From the NCBI GenBank assembly GCA_963853835.1, contig OY970823.1, positions 3,056,001 to 3,120,000 on the forward strand: a stretch of 64,000 nucleotides of DNA, given 5' to 3'. This DNA comes from Calendula officinalis (lineage: Eukaryota > Streptophyta > Magnoliopsida > Asterales > Asteraceae). Position numbers and translations under genes: made by a program. The notes under the pieces are model-generated. The model had not been told where the DNA came from. It saw nothing but the letters and a program-made list of their open reading frames with translations, and did no database searches. Below, piece by piece: positions 1-9,787 of the stretch (positions within the stretch are counted from its first letter, which is position 1; every line of letters starts with the position of its first letter).

Positions 1-760
1 TCTCGGGTTTGGGTTGGGATTCTTCTGATTTGGGTTGAGATCAAGATGGGTCGAGATCTTAATTAGATTTAAAGAATTGGGTCAAAATTGAATTTGGGCT
101 GAGATGTGTTATTGGGCCAAAAAGTTATATGGTCGAGAACTTAAAGCTGGTCGAGATCAAGATCAATTGAGAGTAAAGTCGAGATCAGGTGCTTGATCGA
201 GATCGAATTGTTGAGATCAAAATCTGTAATAGCGAGATCGAGATTGGATATTGGGTCTAGTTGTCGAGATCGAGATTGGATATTGAATCGAAATCAGTCG
301 AGAACAATTTGTTGGTCGAGAACAATCTGTTGGTCGAGATTGGTCGAGAACAATCTGTAATAGCGAATCGAAGTCGAGAACAGTCTGGTCGTTTCAGTCG
401 AGATCGAGAATGGCAAACACTGGTCGAGATCGTCGAAGTAGTTTTAGTTGAGATCGAGATCCATGAAGTCGAGAACTATGTTTCAGTCGAGATCGAGATC
501 CATAAAGTCGAGAACTATGTTGAATCAAGATCGAGAAGTTGAGAACGAATCTGAATTTGGGCCTGAATTGTCGAGATCGAGAACAGCTGGTCGAAGTCGA
601 GATCACAATGGCAGTCGTGATCGAGAACTATCAAAGAGCAAGAAGCCGAGATCGATAAGTTGAGATCGATCAAATTAGTCGAGATCGAGATCAATAAGCT
701 ATTACAAAAAGGCCGAGATCAAAATCCTTCAATGAGTCGAGATCATTCATCATCTTCAAA
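1..760. repeat. Degenerate TCGAGATC-rich array
   Basis: Dozens of copies of GTCGAGATC and GTCGAGAAC occur at irregular spacing. The array ends near 750, where ordinary AT-rich sequence begins. Open frames inside it encode only low-complexity Ser/Arg/Glu peptides on both strands, so it is not read as a gene. The flank at 761-1180 matches the flank of a related CTCGAGCCGAGATG array at 38700-39050. That array lies in the 5' leader of a minus-strand copia element, so this one is probably also leader repeat DNA of a B-family element running off the left edge. Confidence 0.7.
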
Positions 761-1180
761 CGAACAGTGCAGGTAACATAAGTTTCAGAAACTCACTAAA
801 TTAATCCTAGTTTGTTCAATTCTTAACCAAAATTAGTGATTCAAATCACAATATGTTCGAAATCATTTTTCTAACAATCTGATCCAATCATATTCCTCAA
901 AACGTAACAAATCAGCACTCGATTTTGATTTTTCAGTCGAAAATTGGTGTTTTCATAATTTTGACAAAAATCACAAAATTGAGATCAATACTTGATGGAT
1001 TGAATCGAAATTTGATTTTTAAGTCATTAGAATCGAAAGAGGAATGCAATTATCAACTAATATCAACGATTTCTACCTCGGATCTCGAAATTAAAAATCA
1101 CAACTCTTCATCTTCAAAAACTTCAAAAATCTTCAAATTAGAACCAACTGATCACGAAGATATTTTGCAACAAGCATAAT
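761..1180 (-). other. B-family copia leader-like sequence
   Basis: No gene. Read beside 39051-39486 the two segments share the same order of words over about 400 bp: TCAATTCTTAACCAA, then AACAAATCAG, then AAAATCAC(A/G)AAATTGAGATC, then ATCGAAA, then CTTCAAA repeats and GAACCA. Element B's segment lies between its primer-binding site and gag, so this is inferred to be the leader of a second B-type element in the same orientation. Its expected LTR is not recognisable beyond the Copia-1 insertion at 1181. The last five bases, ATAAT, are the Copia-1 target duplication. Confidence 0.6.
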
Positions 1181-1796
1181 TGTTGGAGCAAAACACAGAT
1201 CAACTTATTACTGATGCTGCAGTTAGTACTGACATACTTAGTACTGATGGGGCAGAACATTTACTACTGATGAAGTTGATGCTGGTGTATACTATAACTA
1301 AGTTACTACTGATCATGAGAAGATTGAAGATACTACTGATCATTGTAGTTACTACTGACGTTGATTATGGACTTACTACTGATCACCAAGTTTACTACTG
1401 ACGTTACTTATTTACTACTGGTGATTGCAGTTACTACTGATACGCGTTTTTGGAAGATATCAAGTCCGAGATCTTCGTAGAGATAGTTATAGAATGTAAT
1501 TAAATGTATATCTTTTATAATTCGATGTAAATCAAGTCCTAGAATAACTAGGGTAAATAGTTTAGCTTCAAGGACTACTATAAGTATGTTCCTTACGAAT
1601 TGTAAACGTACGTGTGTATTGTTAACTCAATAATATACATTGAAGCTTTTGTGAAACTGTGTTCTTAATATTCTTGCATATTGTTCATACAGTTCATTGT
1701 TCTTAATTATTGATATAGTGTTGATCCGCTGCAACTTCTATCATCAATTAGATCTAAGGTGTTTATTAACTTGTCTATAGTTAATTGATCCTGACA
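1181..1796 (+). repeat. Copia-1 5' LTR
   Basis: 616 bp, TG...CA termini, apparently identical to 11993-12608. It contains many copies of the element's TACTACTG(A/G)T motif in its first 270 bp. TATAAGTA in its middle is a possible core promoter. Confidence 0.96.
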
Positions 1797-1798
1797 AG

Positions 1799-1810
1799 TG
1801 GTATCAGAGC
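1799..1810 (+). other. Copia-1 primer-binding site
   Basis: TGGTATCAGAGC lies two bases after the LTR. It is the usual plant copia match to the 3' end of initiator methionine tRNA, which primes minus-strand cDNA. Confidence 0.93.
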
Positions 1811-1884
1811 ATATTGGTTCTAGATCTACTATTTGTTAAGAACAACAAAAAGTTTTAATCTTTAAAACACACACATTATTAATC

Positions 1885-4452
1885 ATGACTGATAATAATG
1901 AAAGCACTCAGGCCAACAAAATCCCTATGCTCACTCCCAATAATTTTGGGATGTGGAAGAATCGTATTAAACAATACATGCTTATTACAGATTATTCCAT
2001 GTGGGAAGTCGTTTGTGAAGGAAACAAAACTGGTCAACTTCAAGCAAGCAGCTCTGTAACTGAGGCAGACAAACTTAAATGTGAGAAGGAGAAGAAAGAT
2101 AAAGGCATCGAACTCAAAACTCTAAGCACTCTTTTACTGGCCATTCCTAATGACTATCAACATCTCTTTGTTGAATATGATGATGCTAAGTTGCTTTGGG
2201 AAGCACTGGAGAAGAGATTCGTTGGGACAAAGAGTACAAAAAGAAACATGAAGTCTGTTCTCAAACAAGACTTTGAAAATTTCAAAGGAAAGCCCAATGA
2301 AACACTCACTCAAGTGTTTGACAGATTCAACAAACTAATTGGTGAACTCAACCAAGTTGGTGTAAAGATGGATCAAGAAGATGTTAACATGAAGTTCCTA
2401 AGGTCTCTTAGTGAAGAATGGGCCATGTACACAGTGGTGTATAGACAAAGAGATGCTCTAGAAGAAAAGGAGTTAGATGAACTCTATAATGATCTCAGAG
2501 TGTTTGAAACTGAGGTAAATCACAAAAACCCTTCTATTTCTTCTAACAATGCTGCATTTGTATCAAGTACAGGTCAAGGGCAAGAAACCTCCACAGGAAA
2601 GGCTGCAGATTCTGAGGATACTGCAAGAGAATCCTTCTTCACTAGTCATGTGCATACTGCATTGATTAGTGATGACTTGGAACAATTGAATCCAGATGAT
2701 CTTGAGGAGATGGATCTTAAATGGCAGATGGCTATGCTGAGTCTAAGGGCCAAAAGATTCTTAAAAAGAACTGGTAGGACAAGCCTCAATTTCAACAAAG
2801 GTGACAAAGCAGGATTTGACAAGACAAAAGTCAAGTGTTACAACTGTAACAACCTTGGTCACTTTGCAAAAGAATGTCCTCAACCAGACAAAAGATCAAA
2901 ATCAACTGCTCTTGTGTCACAACAAGGACAAGGATATGACTGGAGCTTCCAAGCAGAAGAGCATGCTCAAAACCAAGCTCTCATGGCCGTTACTGACAAC
3001 AAAACTGAGGTAAAATCTAAACCTTGTACTCCTGAATGTGCTAAAATTATTAAAAATCTAGAAAAAGAAAACACTAAATTAAATGAAGATTTAGCAAAAG
3101 CAATCAGAAGAAATCATGAGTTTGATAGTGTAATTGTTGATCAAGAACATCAAATAAAGGTGTACAAGATGATTGATCAACGAATCAAGGAAGAATTGCT
3201 TCAAGCTGTGGATGAGAAAGAGTTCTATGAAACAAAAAATAAAGAACTAACAAGCAAATTAGAAGAATGTCAGCTTGAAATTGAACAAAATAAATTAACA
3301 ATTAAAAAGTTTGAAAGAAGCACTAAAATTCTAGATGAATTAACTAATAATCAAACTACAGAAAAGGTTGTTCATGGGGTGGGATATCATGCTGTACCAC
3401 CTCCACACAAATTCATTCCTCCACTTAAAGACAGTTCAGAAAGAATCATTAATGAATTAAAAACTGAAATTAAAACTGAATCTAATAATGAAACATCTGA
3501 ATCAAATGATTCTTCAGATGATGAGCAATCAATTGAATTTACAATATCTCAAACTGAATCACCAAAATCAATTGATACAAGTTTTCACACAGCTCAAAGT
3601 CCAAATGAGTCTCCTAAATATAATGAAGAAAATATACCCAAAATTCTAAAAAGAGGAAACCAAAGAAATAGAAACCAACTCTTAGAACAAAGAAAAACAA
3701 TAAAGGCTCAAGAAAATAAATTAAAATGTGTTATTTGCAATAAAGTGAATCATTTAGCAAAGGATTGTCACTTCAATCCAATAAATTGCAAGGAGTTAAA
3801 GGAATTTAAAGCTTTTAAAGAAAATGCAAAAACTCAAAGGTTAAAAGATACTACTGATCCTTCAGTAGTAAATACAATCAAAACTCCAATTGCTGAAAAT
3901 CCAAGATTTGGAAGAAGTGCACCAAGATTTGTGCAAAACAGAAGAGTTGGCAGCCCAAAGAACAGCAATTACTTCAAGAACAATGGAAAATCTAATCAAA
4001 ATAAACAATATTTTAAATTTTCCAACACCAGTAGAAACTCTAACAAATTTACTACTGGTGTTAACCCTAATTATAATGCTGTATGGTACCAGTACAAGAA
4101 TACTACTGGTAAAAACCCTAATTTCAAAAATACTACTGCTCCCAAAACAAATTTTAAAAACACTACTGGTGGTAATTTTAAAGACACTACTGGTCATTCT
4201 AAACATGGTAAGTACCCAAATACTACTGGTCCATCAGTAGTAAAGTACTCAAAAGCTAAAAATCATGGGTATAAACCAAGATCAGTAGGAACTTCTCACA
4301 CCAGTAACAACTCCAAAAGGGCAGTAGTAAAACAAAGTACCAGTAATAAACAAGTATGGGTACCAAAAGTCTTTAAAGTTAAATCCCCAAAAGCTTATTT
4401 CTCAAAGGATGAACCCAAGACAAATAAAGCTTGGGTTCCCAAACTTAACTAA
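1885..4452 (+). CDS. Copia-1 Gag, long form (855 aa)
   Basis: Structural capsid/nucleocapsid protein. The N-terminus has the copia gag signature around MLTPNNFGMWKNRI, then a helical gag domain to about residue 230. A CCHC zinc knuckle, CYNCNNLGHFAKEC, is at 318-331. Beyond it lie a charged coiled coil (about 385-500), a second knuckle CVICNKVNHLAKDC at 615-628, and an Asn/Thr-rich tail with many TTG repeats encoded by the TACTACTGGT motif. It ends WVPKLN-stop, 20 bases before pol and in another frame. The ATG at 1885 follows the leader directly. Canonical copia gag stops soon after one knuckle, so roughly 480 C-terminal residues are extra and coincide with the putative intron at 3010-4472. 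Confidence 0.95.
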   Translation: MTDNNESTQANKIPMLTPNNFGMWKNRIKQYMLITDYSMWEVVCEGNKTGQLQASSSVTEADKLKCEKEKKDKGIELKTLSTLLLAIPNDYQHLFVEYDDAKLLWEALEKRFVGTKSTKRNMKSVLKQDFENFKGKPNETLTQVFDRFNKLIGELNQVGVKMDQEDVNMKFLRSLSEEWAMYTVVYRQRDALEEKELDELYNDLRVFETEVNHKNPSISSNNAAFVSSTGQGQETSTGKAADSEDTARESFFTSHVHTALISDDLEQLNPDDLEEMDLKWQMAMLSLRAKRFLKRTGRTSLNFNKGDKAGFDKTKVKCYNCNNLGHFAKECPQPDKRSKSTALVSQQGQGYDWSFQAEEHAQNQALMAVTDNKTEVKSKPCTPECAKIIKNLEKENTKLNEDLAKAIRRNHEFDSVIVDQEHQIKVYKMIDQRIKEELLQAVDEKEFYETKNKELTSKLEECQLEIEQNKLTIKKFERSTKILDELTNNQTTEKVVHGVGYHAVPPPHKFIPPLKDSSERIINELKTEIKTESNNETSESNDSSDDEQSIEFTISQTESPKSIDTSFHTAQSPNESPKYNEENIPKILKRGNQRNRNQLLEQRKTIKAQENKLKCVICNKVNHLAKDCHFNPINCKELKEFKAFKENAKTQRLKDTTDPSVVNTIKTPIAENPRFGRSAPRFVQNRRVGSPKNSNYFKNNGKSNQNKQYFKFSNTSRNSNKFTTGVNPNYNAVWYQYKNTTGKNPNFKNTTAPKTNFKNTTGGNFKDTTGHSKHGKYPNTTGPSVVKYSKAKNHGYKPRSVGTSHTSNNSKRAVVKQSTSNKQVWVPKVFKVKSPKAYFSKDEPKTNKAWVPKLN

Positions 4453-4472
4453 TCCTTTACTCATTTGTGCAG
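3010..4472 (+). other. Putative gag-pol intron of Copia-1
   Basis: The donor ACTGAG/GTAAAATC falls exactly between two gag codons after the first zinc knuckle. The acceptor TTTACTCATTTGTGCAG falls exactly between two pol codons, 13 codons before the protease DSG. Both sites are phase 0, so removing these 1463 bases joins gag to pol in frame and drops the coiled coil, second knuckle and gag stop. AACTAAT just before the acceptor is a plausible branch point. A second phase-0 donor, ACTGAG/GTAAAT, sits at 2515. The same arrangement occurs in elements A, B, C and D. No transcript evidence is available. Confidence 0.6.
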
Positions 4473-7400
4473 AGCATTCAGATCCCAGAAGAAGGAAGAA
4501 CATGGCATATTGATAGTGGATGCTCAAGGCACATGACTGGAAATCTGCAAATTCTTAAAGATTTCAAGTCGTTTGATGGAGGATATGTGGCATTTGGTGA
4601 GAATCCCCAGGGAGGTAAGATTACAGGTAAAGGTACTGTTACTAATGGAAAAATTACCTTTGATGATGTATTTTATGTTGCTGAACTAAAATACAATCTT
4701 GTCAGTGTGTCTCAAGTTTGTGATAAAAAGAACAAGATTCTATTCACAGACATTGAGTGCATCATTCTTTCTCCTGATTTTGTTTTAGATGAAAAATATG
4801 TGGTTTTAAGAACTCCTAGGAGAAACAATGTGTATTGCCTGGATATAGGGGGAGAACTCATTTCTACAAATGAGGTCAACTGTTTTATATCCAAGGCAAA
4901 CACCACTGAATCAGAACTTTGGCATAGAAGGATGTGTCACAAAAATTTTAAAAACATGAATAATTTAGTAAAAAGAAATCTGGTCATTGGACTACCTCAA
5001 AAAAAACAATTCATGTGTGATCATCACTGTGTTGCATGCCTAAAAGGTAAACAACACAAGACTTCTCATAAGTCCAAAACTGTGAACTCTATTTCTGTTC
5101 CTTTACAGCTCTTACATATGGACCTATTTGGACCTACAAATGTAATGAGTATTGGAAAGAAACAATATTGTCTTGTTATTACTGATGACTTTTCCAGATA
5201 TACATGGGTTTTCTTTCTCAGGACAAAGGATGAAACAAGTGAACTCATAAAGAACTTAATTATCAAACTGGAAAACACATCTGATCAAAAAGTGAAAGCC
5301 ATAAGATGTGATAATGGCACAGAATTTAAAAATGCTAACTTAATTAACTTTTGTGATCTTAAAGGTATTGATAGGCAATACAGCTCACCTAGAACTCCTC
5401 AACAAAATGGTGTAGCTGAAAGAAGAAATAGAACCATCATTGAAGCAGCAAGATCAATGCTAGCAGATTCAAAATTACCAATCACTTTTTGGGCTGAAGC
5501 CGTTAATACTGCCTGTTATGTTCAAAACAGAGTATTAATAGTTAAGCCACATTTTAAAACACCATATGAACTTTTTAATAAAAGAAAACCTTCTATAAGT
5601 TTCTTAAAATCATTTGGTTGTCCTTGTACTATTCTGATTACAAGAGAACAAATTGGTAAGTTTGACTGCAAAGCTGATGATGGAATCTTTGTGGGATACT
5701 CTACTCAAAGCAAATCATACAGAGTATTCAACAAAAGACTAAGGATAATTGAAGAAAGCATCAATGTATCCTTTAATGAAAATGTACCTAATGAACAAGG
5801 AAATGGTCCAGATTGGCTATTTGACATAGACAATCTAACCAAATCCTTTAATTCTAATATGAATTTCAATGCAGGTAATTCAAACTGTCTTAATCAAAAA
5901 GAAGGAACATCATCTGTTAATACTGGTCAAGAAAAGATGAGATACATAATAGTTGATACTGCTCCCATAGTTAATACTGATGTCAGTAATAACTCAAATA
6001 TTGAAAGCAGTAGTAACTCTGAGAATGAGGTCAGTAGTAATTCCAATACTACTGGTACCAGTAATAGTACTGAAAATACTACTGGTCCCAACAATAACCT
6101 AGATTCTCAAGATACTACTGATGCCAGTATCAACAACAATACTACTGATCTCAACGAAGACAACAACAGTAGTAACTCTGGCCAAGATGATGATGAACTA
6201 AACATCCATGACAATGAAGAATCACAAGATGAACAACTGCCTGAGACAAATGAGTCCAATCTAGGAAATCAACTAGTGGTTGATAAAGCTACAACTACAA
6301 GGACTCAGAAGAACCATCCATTAGACCTTGTTCTAAGTGATGTTAACTCACCACTTCAAACAAGAAGCAAATTAAATAAAAGCTTAACTGCAAATATGTG
6401 TAACATTAGTTTAATTGCTAATGAATGTATGTATGAATGCTTTCTGTCTCAGGAAGAACCAAAGAAGATCCAACAAGCAATGAAGGACTCAAACTGGATT
6501 GAAGCAATGCAAGAAGAACTCCTTCAATTTAAATTACAAGCTGTTTGGACACTTGTACCTCTACCCAAAGGAAAAAGAGCCATTGGAACAAGATGGATAT
6601 TCAGAAACAAGAAAGATGAAAGAGGCATAGTGATCAAGAATAAAGCCAGACTTGTAGCCCAAGGATACACTCAAGAAGAAGGAATAGACTATGATGAAGT
6701 ATATGCTCCTGTTGCTAGAATTGAAGCTATAAGAATATTTCTAGCATATGCTTCATTCAAGAAATTCAAAGTCTATCAAATGGATGTTAAGAGTGCCTTC
6801 CTATATGGGAAAATTGAAGAAGAGGTCTATGTTTGCCAACCTCCAGGTTTTGAAGATCCAAAACATGGTGATTATGTGTTCAAATTGGATAAAGCTCTGT
6901 ATGGCCTACATCAGGCACCAAGAGCATGGTATGACACATTATCATCATACCTATTGAAGAACAACTTTAAAAGAGGAGCCATTGATAAAACATTGTTTAC
7001 AAAGAAAGTCAAAGATGATATACTACTGGTACAAATCTATGTAGATGATATCATCTTTGGTTCAACCAATGATACATTGTGCAAAGAATTTGAAGAGCTG
7101 ATGCAGATTAAATTCAAGATGAGCTCCATGGGTCCAATGAACTTCTTCCTTGGACTCCAAGTCAATCAAAGAACTGATGGTATTTTGATAAATCAATCAA
7201 AATATGTCAAAGACATCTTGGAAAAGTTTGACTTGAAAGACAGTAAAAGTGCTAGTACACCAATGGAAACACACAAACACCTACATCCTGATGTTGAGGG
7301 GGAGGATGTAGATGAACACTTATATAGATCAATGATAGGCTCTTTGATGTACTTAACTGCATCAAGACCTGACATTATGTATAGTGTTTGTGTGTGTGCT

Positions 7401-7982
7401 AGATATCAAGCAAGACCCAAAGAACTACACTTGCAGGCTGTTAAAAGAATATTCAGATACTTGAAAGGCAAACCATCACTAGGTCTATGGTATCCACATG
7501 ACTCACCCTTTGAACTAATAGCCTATACAGATAGTGACTATGGAGGTGAATGTCAAGATAGAAAATCCACTACTGGTGGATGTCAATTCTTTGGATCAAG
7601 ACTGGTGTCATGGCAATGTAAGAAGCAGACAAATGTATCAACATCTACTGCTGAAGCAGAATATGTAGCTGCATCTGCTTGCTGTGCTCAAGTACTATGG
7701 ATTCAAAATCAACTTCTAGACTTTGGTATCTCTATCCTTAAAACTCCTATTTTTATTGATAATCAAAGTGCTATTAGTATTGTGAATAATCCAGTAAAAC
7801 ATTCAAAAACTAAACACATTGAAATAAGATTTCACTTTATAAGAGATTGTAATGAAAAGAAATTAATCAAAGTAGTTAAAATCCATACTGATGATCAATT
7901 AGCAGATCTTTTTACAAAAGCATTTGATGTAGGAAGATTCAACTTCTTGGTTAGCAGTATTGGAATGATTTTAATAACTTAA
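4467..7982 (+). CDS. Copia-1 Pol polyprotein (PR-IN-RT-RH)
   Basis: The open frame begins at a GTG, not an ATG, which fits expression as a gag fusion. Aspartic protease DSG is at residue 16. The HHCC zinc region (WHRRMCH...CVACLKG) precedes an integrase core with D219, D282 and E318, a DD35E spacing. Reverse transcriptase has YVDD at 858-861. RNase H has YTDSD (D1022), STAEAEY and DNQSA. All catalytic motifs are present and the 1171-codon frame has no breaks, so the element could encode a working replication apparatus. The frame is -1 relative to gag. No slippery heptamer is evident at the junction, so splicing from 3009 to 4473 is the favoured link. Confidence 0.95.
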   Translation: MQSIQIPEEGRTWHIDSGCSRHMTGNLQILKDFKSFDGGYVAFGENPQGGKITGKGTVTNGKITFDDVFYVAELKYNLVSVSQVCDKKNKILFTDIECIILSPDFVLDEKYVVLRTPRRNNVYCLDIGGELISTNEVNCFISKANTTESELWHRRMCHKNFKNMNNLVKRNLVIGLPQKKQFMCDHHCVACLKGKQHKTSHKSKTVNSISVPLQLLHMDLFGPTNVMSIGKKQYCLVITDDFSRYTWVFFLRTKDETSELIKNLIIKLENTSDQKVKAIRCDNGTEFKNANLINFCDLKGIDRQYSSPRTPQQNGVAERRNRTIIEAARSMLADSKLPITFWAEAVNTACYVQNRVLIVKPHFKTPYELFNKRKPSISFLKSFGCPCTILITREQIGKFDCKADDGIFVGYSTQSKSYRVFNKRLRIIEESINVSFNENVPNEQGNGPDWLFDIDNLTKSFNSNMNFNAGNSNCLNQKEGTSSVNTGQEKMRYIIVDTAPIVNTDVSNNSNIESSSNSENEVSSNSNTTGTSNSTENTTGPNNNLDSQDTTDASINNNTTDLNEDNNSSNSGQDDDELNIHDNEESQDEQLPETNESNLGNQLVVDKATTTRTQKNHPLDLVLSDVNSPLQTRSKLNKSLTANMCNISLIANECMYECFLSQEEPKKIQQAMKDSNWIEAMQEELLQFKLQAVWTLVPLPKGKRAIGTRWIFRNKKDERGIVIKNKARLVAQGYTQEEGIDYDEVYAPVARIEAIRIFLAYASFKKFKVYQMDVKSAFLYGKIEEEVYVCQPPGFEDPKHGDYVFKLDKALYGLHQAPRAWYDTLSSYLLKNNFKRGAIDKTLFTKKVKDDILLVQIYVDDIIFGSTNDTLCKEFEELMQIKFKMSSMGPMNFFLGLQVNQRTDGILINQSKYVKDILEKFDLKDSKSASTPMETHKHLHPDVEGEDVDEHLYRSMIGSLMYLTASRPDIMYSVCVCARYQARPKELHLQAVKRIFRYLKGKPSLGLWYPHDSPFELIAYTDSDYGGECQDRKSTTGGCQFFGSRLVSWQCKKQTNVSTSTAEAEYVAASACCAQVLWIQNQLLDFGISILKTPIFIDNQSAISIVNNPVKHSKTKHIEIRFHFIRDCNEKKLIKVVKIHTDDQLADLFTKAFDVGRFNFLVSSIGMILIT

Positions 7983-8401
7983 AATCTCACTTAAAATCAT
8001 GTGTAAAGTTAATGTTGTAAAATATTATTTTCTTAAGTGTTTTACTACTGGTATTGCTGTACTACTGGTGTGAAAGTGTATGCACAAAATACTACTGATA
8101 GTTCATTACTACTGGTGTATTTTAGGTTTACACAGATACTACTGGTAAGTCAGTACTACTGGTATTCACTTATACTACTGGTCTTGTGTGTTAATTATTA
8201 CTACTGATGTCTATAGTTACTACTGATGTCAAAATCCTTAGTCATTACTGATGTTAGTAGATACTACTGACGTTTTACTACTGATGTCTTATTTACTACT
8301 GGTCTTTCATAAACACAATTACCAAACTAACCCCCATGAAAATAACCGTTATGTTATGATTCGAAGACTATTTTCGTAGTTTTGCAGGTTTAATCGAAAG
8401 A
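7983..8401 (+). other. Spacer between pol and the 3' gene
   Basis: No open frame of note. It holds the densest TACTACTG array of the element (8042-8304) and then a promoter-like end with the TATA box at 8402. Confidence 0.7.
8042..8304 (+). repeat. TACTACTG(A/G)T motif array
   Basis: Twelve exact TACTACTG words plus one variant occur in about 260 bp at irregular spacing, usually followed by GT or AT. The same word recurs in the LTRs, in gag, in the pol linker between integrase and RT, and in the 3' gene, sometimes inverted as CAGTAGTA. Spacing is irregular, so this is dispersed motif enrichment and not a simple tandem repeat. Confidence 0.9.
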
Positions 8402-8408
8402 TATAAAA
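8402..8408 (+). promoter_or_regulatory. Internal TATA box for the 3' gene
   Basis: TATAAAA lies 129 bp upstream of the ATG at 8531. It is followed by a CT-rich, leader-like stretch and an AACAATGGC start context. Elements D and C have a TATA box at nearly the same distance (127 and 131 bp) before the equivalent ORF, which supports an internal promoter. Confidence 0.55.
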
Positions 8409-8530
8409 GGCGGCAGATGATTAATTTAGCATTATCTTCACTTCGATTCTCTAAACACCTTTCGATAAACCCAAGTTTACGATCAAAAACCCTTCATCTT
8501 TAACAAAATTCTTGCAAAAACTCAACAACA

Positions 8531-9787
8531 ATGGCAACCTTACAAGCTCTCGATGTGCAAACCGATCTCAAATACTCAGAATTTCACAATATGGTTGCAT
8601 TCTTAAAGAATCCCGACGGAACAAAAGATTTCCGTCCGATCGTAAAATTTTTGAGAAATTCATATATACAGTTTGCCTTAACTGTAAAACCAAAATCATA
8701 TCAACAGCACTTGGTGGATTTCTGGACCAATGCTGAGCGAACAGAAGGAACAACATCATCAATGATAAAATCTAAAGTAGATGGAAAGCACATTACAGTA
8801 ACAGAACAGTCAATCAGACACCATCTACAACTACACGATGATTCAGGTATGTCCACTCTTCCTAAGGAATACATTGCTGAAATTTTGAATAAAATGGGAT
8901 ATGAGGGAAGACTGAATATAGTTACTTTTCAAAAGGGTCTTCTCTCCCCACAATGGAAATTTTTAATACATACCATTCAGCATTGTATTTCTCCTAAAAG
9001 AAGTACTTGGAATGAGTTTAATAAGGCAATAGCCTCTGCTGTTGTCTGTTTATGCACAGACCAAGTATTTAATTTTTCAAACATGATATTTGATGGTATG
9101 TTGGGAAATCTTAGTTCTTCTAAATTTTTAATGTATCCCAGATTTCTACAACATATCATAAACTGTGAATTAGAAAACTTGTCAACTCCTAAAAACATTT
9201 TTATATTACCTGAGTTGAACAAGAAAGTTTTCTCAAATATGAGAAAACAATTTAAATTTTCGGGCAAGGAAACCCCTCTGTTTCCTAACATGATCAAAGA
9301 TCATCCCAATATTGGAGAGGGTTCAACCATTGCTACAACCCAAGTTGAACCTCAACCCACTCCATCACCCCCAAATATAGCCCAAACACCAATCCAAATA
9401 GCCACTCAATCACCAACCCAAACAGAAGTCCTGAATGTGTCCCAGGAACTTGATATAAATCTGCAGAGTGCTACTCTTCACTCTGTGGAAGACCTACCAG
9501 ACAAAACCAAAAACATTTCCACAATTTATAAAAGAAAGAAACTTTCTTCAAAGGACACCAGGGGACAAATCGAGTCACACCCCAGGCTCAAAGAGTTGTC
9601 CTCCAAGGAGGAGAGAGGACATGAGGGGAGGGCTTTCACTACTGATGCCCCAAAGGTGGGTGCACAGGACAGTGAAAACATCATTAGGACCCAAACCTCG
9701 GCAACTTTGAGTGATGACTCTTTTGAGGAATTACTCAAAGGACCCCGGTGCCAAAAAACCACAGGGGGGCATCTCTGCTTCTTCTAG
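8531..9787 (+). CDS. Copia-1 extra 3' gene, N-terminal domain
   Basis: 418-aa frame with ATG in good context (AACAATGGC). Residues 1-240 form a compact domain rich in aromatic and hydrophobic residues with landmarks FLRNSYIQFAL, HLVDFWTNA, PQWKFLIHTIQHC and SNMIFDGML. This pattern matches a plant-transposon-associated family that I recall being predicted often in Asteraceae genomes, sometimes under the label synaptobrevin longin-like. Function is unknown. Element D's equivalent protein (43101-44490) has matching landmarks (EFWYSA, MWGILITTIIQCM, ARLIFNELA). The rest is Pro/Thr/Gln-rich linker. The frame is lost near a six-G run at 9763-9768, and coding continues in another frame from 9711. 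Confidence 0.75.
   Translation: MATLQALDVQTDLKYSEFHNMVAFLKNPDGTKDFRPIVKFLRNSYIQFALTVKPKSYQQHLVDFWTNAERTEGTTSSMIKSKVDGKHITVTEQSIRHHLQLHDDSGMSTLPKEYIAEILNKMGYEGRLNIVTFQKGLLSPQWKFLIHTIQHCISPKRSTWNEFNKAIASAVVCLCTDQVFNFSNMIFDGMLGNLSSSKFLMYPRFLQHIINCELENLSTPKNIFILPELNKKVFSNMRKQFKFSGKETPLFPNMIKDHPNIGEGSTIATTQVEPQPTPSPPNIAQTPIQIATQSPTQTEVLNVSQELDINLQSATLHSVEDLPDKTKNISTIYKRKKLSSKDTRGQIESHPRLKELSSKEERGHEGRAFTTDAPKVGAQDSENIIRTQTSATLSDDSFEELLKGPRCQKTTGGHLCFF

Noticed and set aside
261..663. Ser/Arg-rich open frames in the left array
   Set aside because: They are translations of the GTCGAGATC repeat in several frames and on both strands. No start context or domain.
1180..1401. 73-81 aa frame in both Copia-1 LTRs
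   Set aside because: Lies wholly in the LTR, driven by motif repeats, no homology recognised.
4425..4472. Mini-intron starting at GTTCCC just before the gag stop
   Set aside because: Only about 30-45 nt, below the usual plant minimum. The upstream donors are stronger and in phase.
4440..4475. Programmed -1 frameshift at gag-pol
   Set aside because: No canonical X XXY YYZ heptamer in frame at the Copia-1 or D junction. Element B needs a different shift, whereas phase-0 splice sites fit all.
8531..9787. Synaptobrevin/longin function for the 3' gene
   Set aside because: This label is one I recall from automatic annotation. I see no SNARE motif, longin fold signature or membrane anchor.
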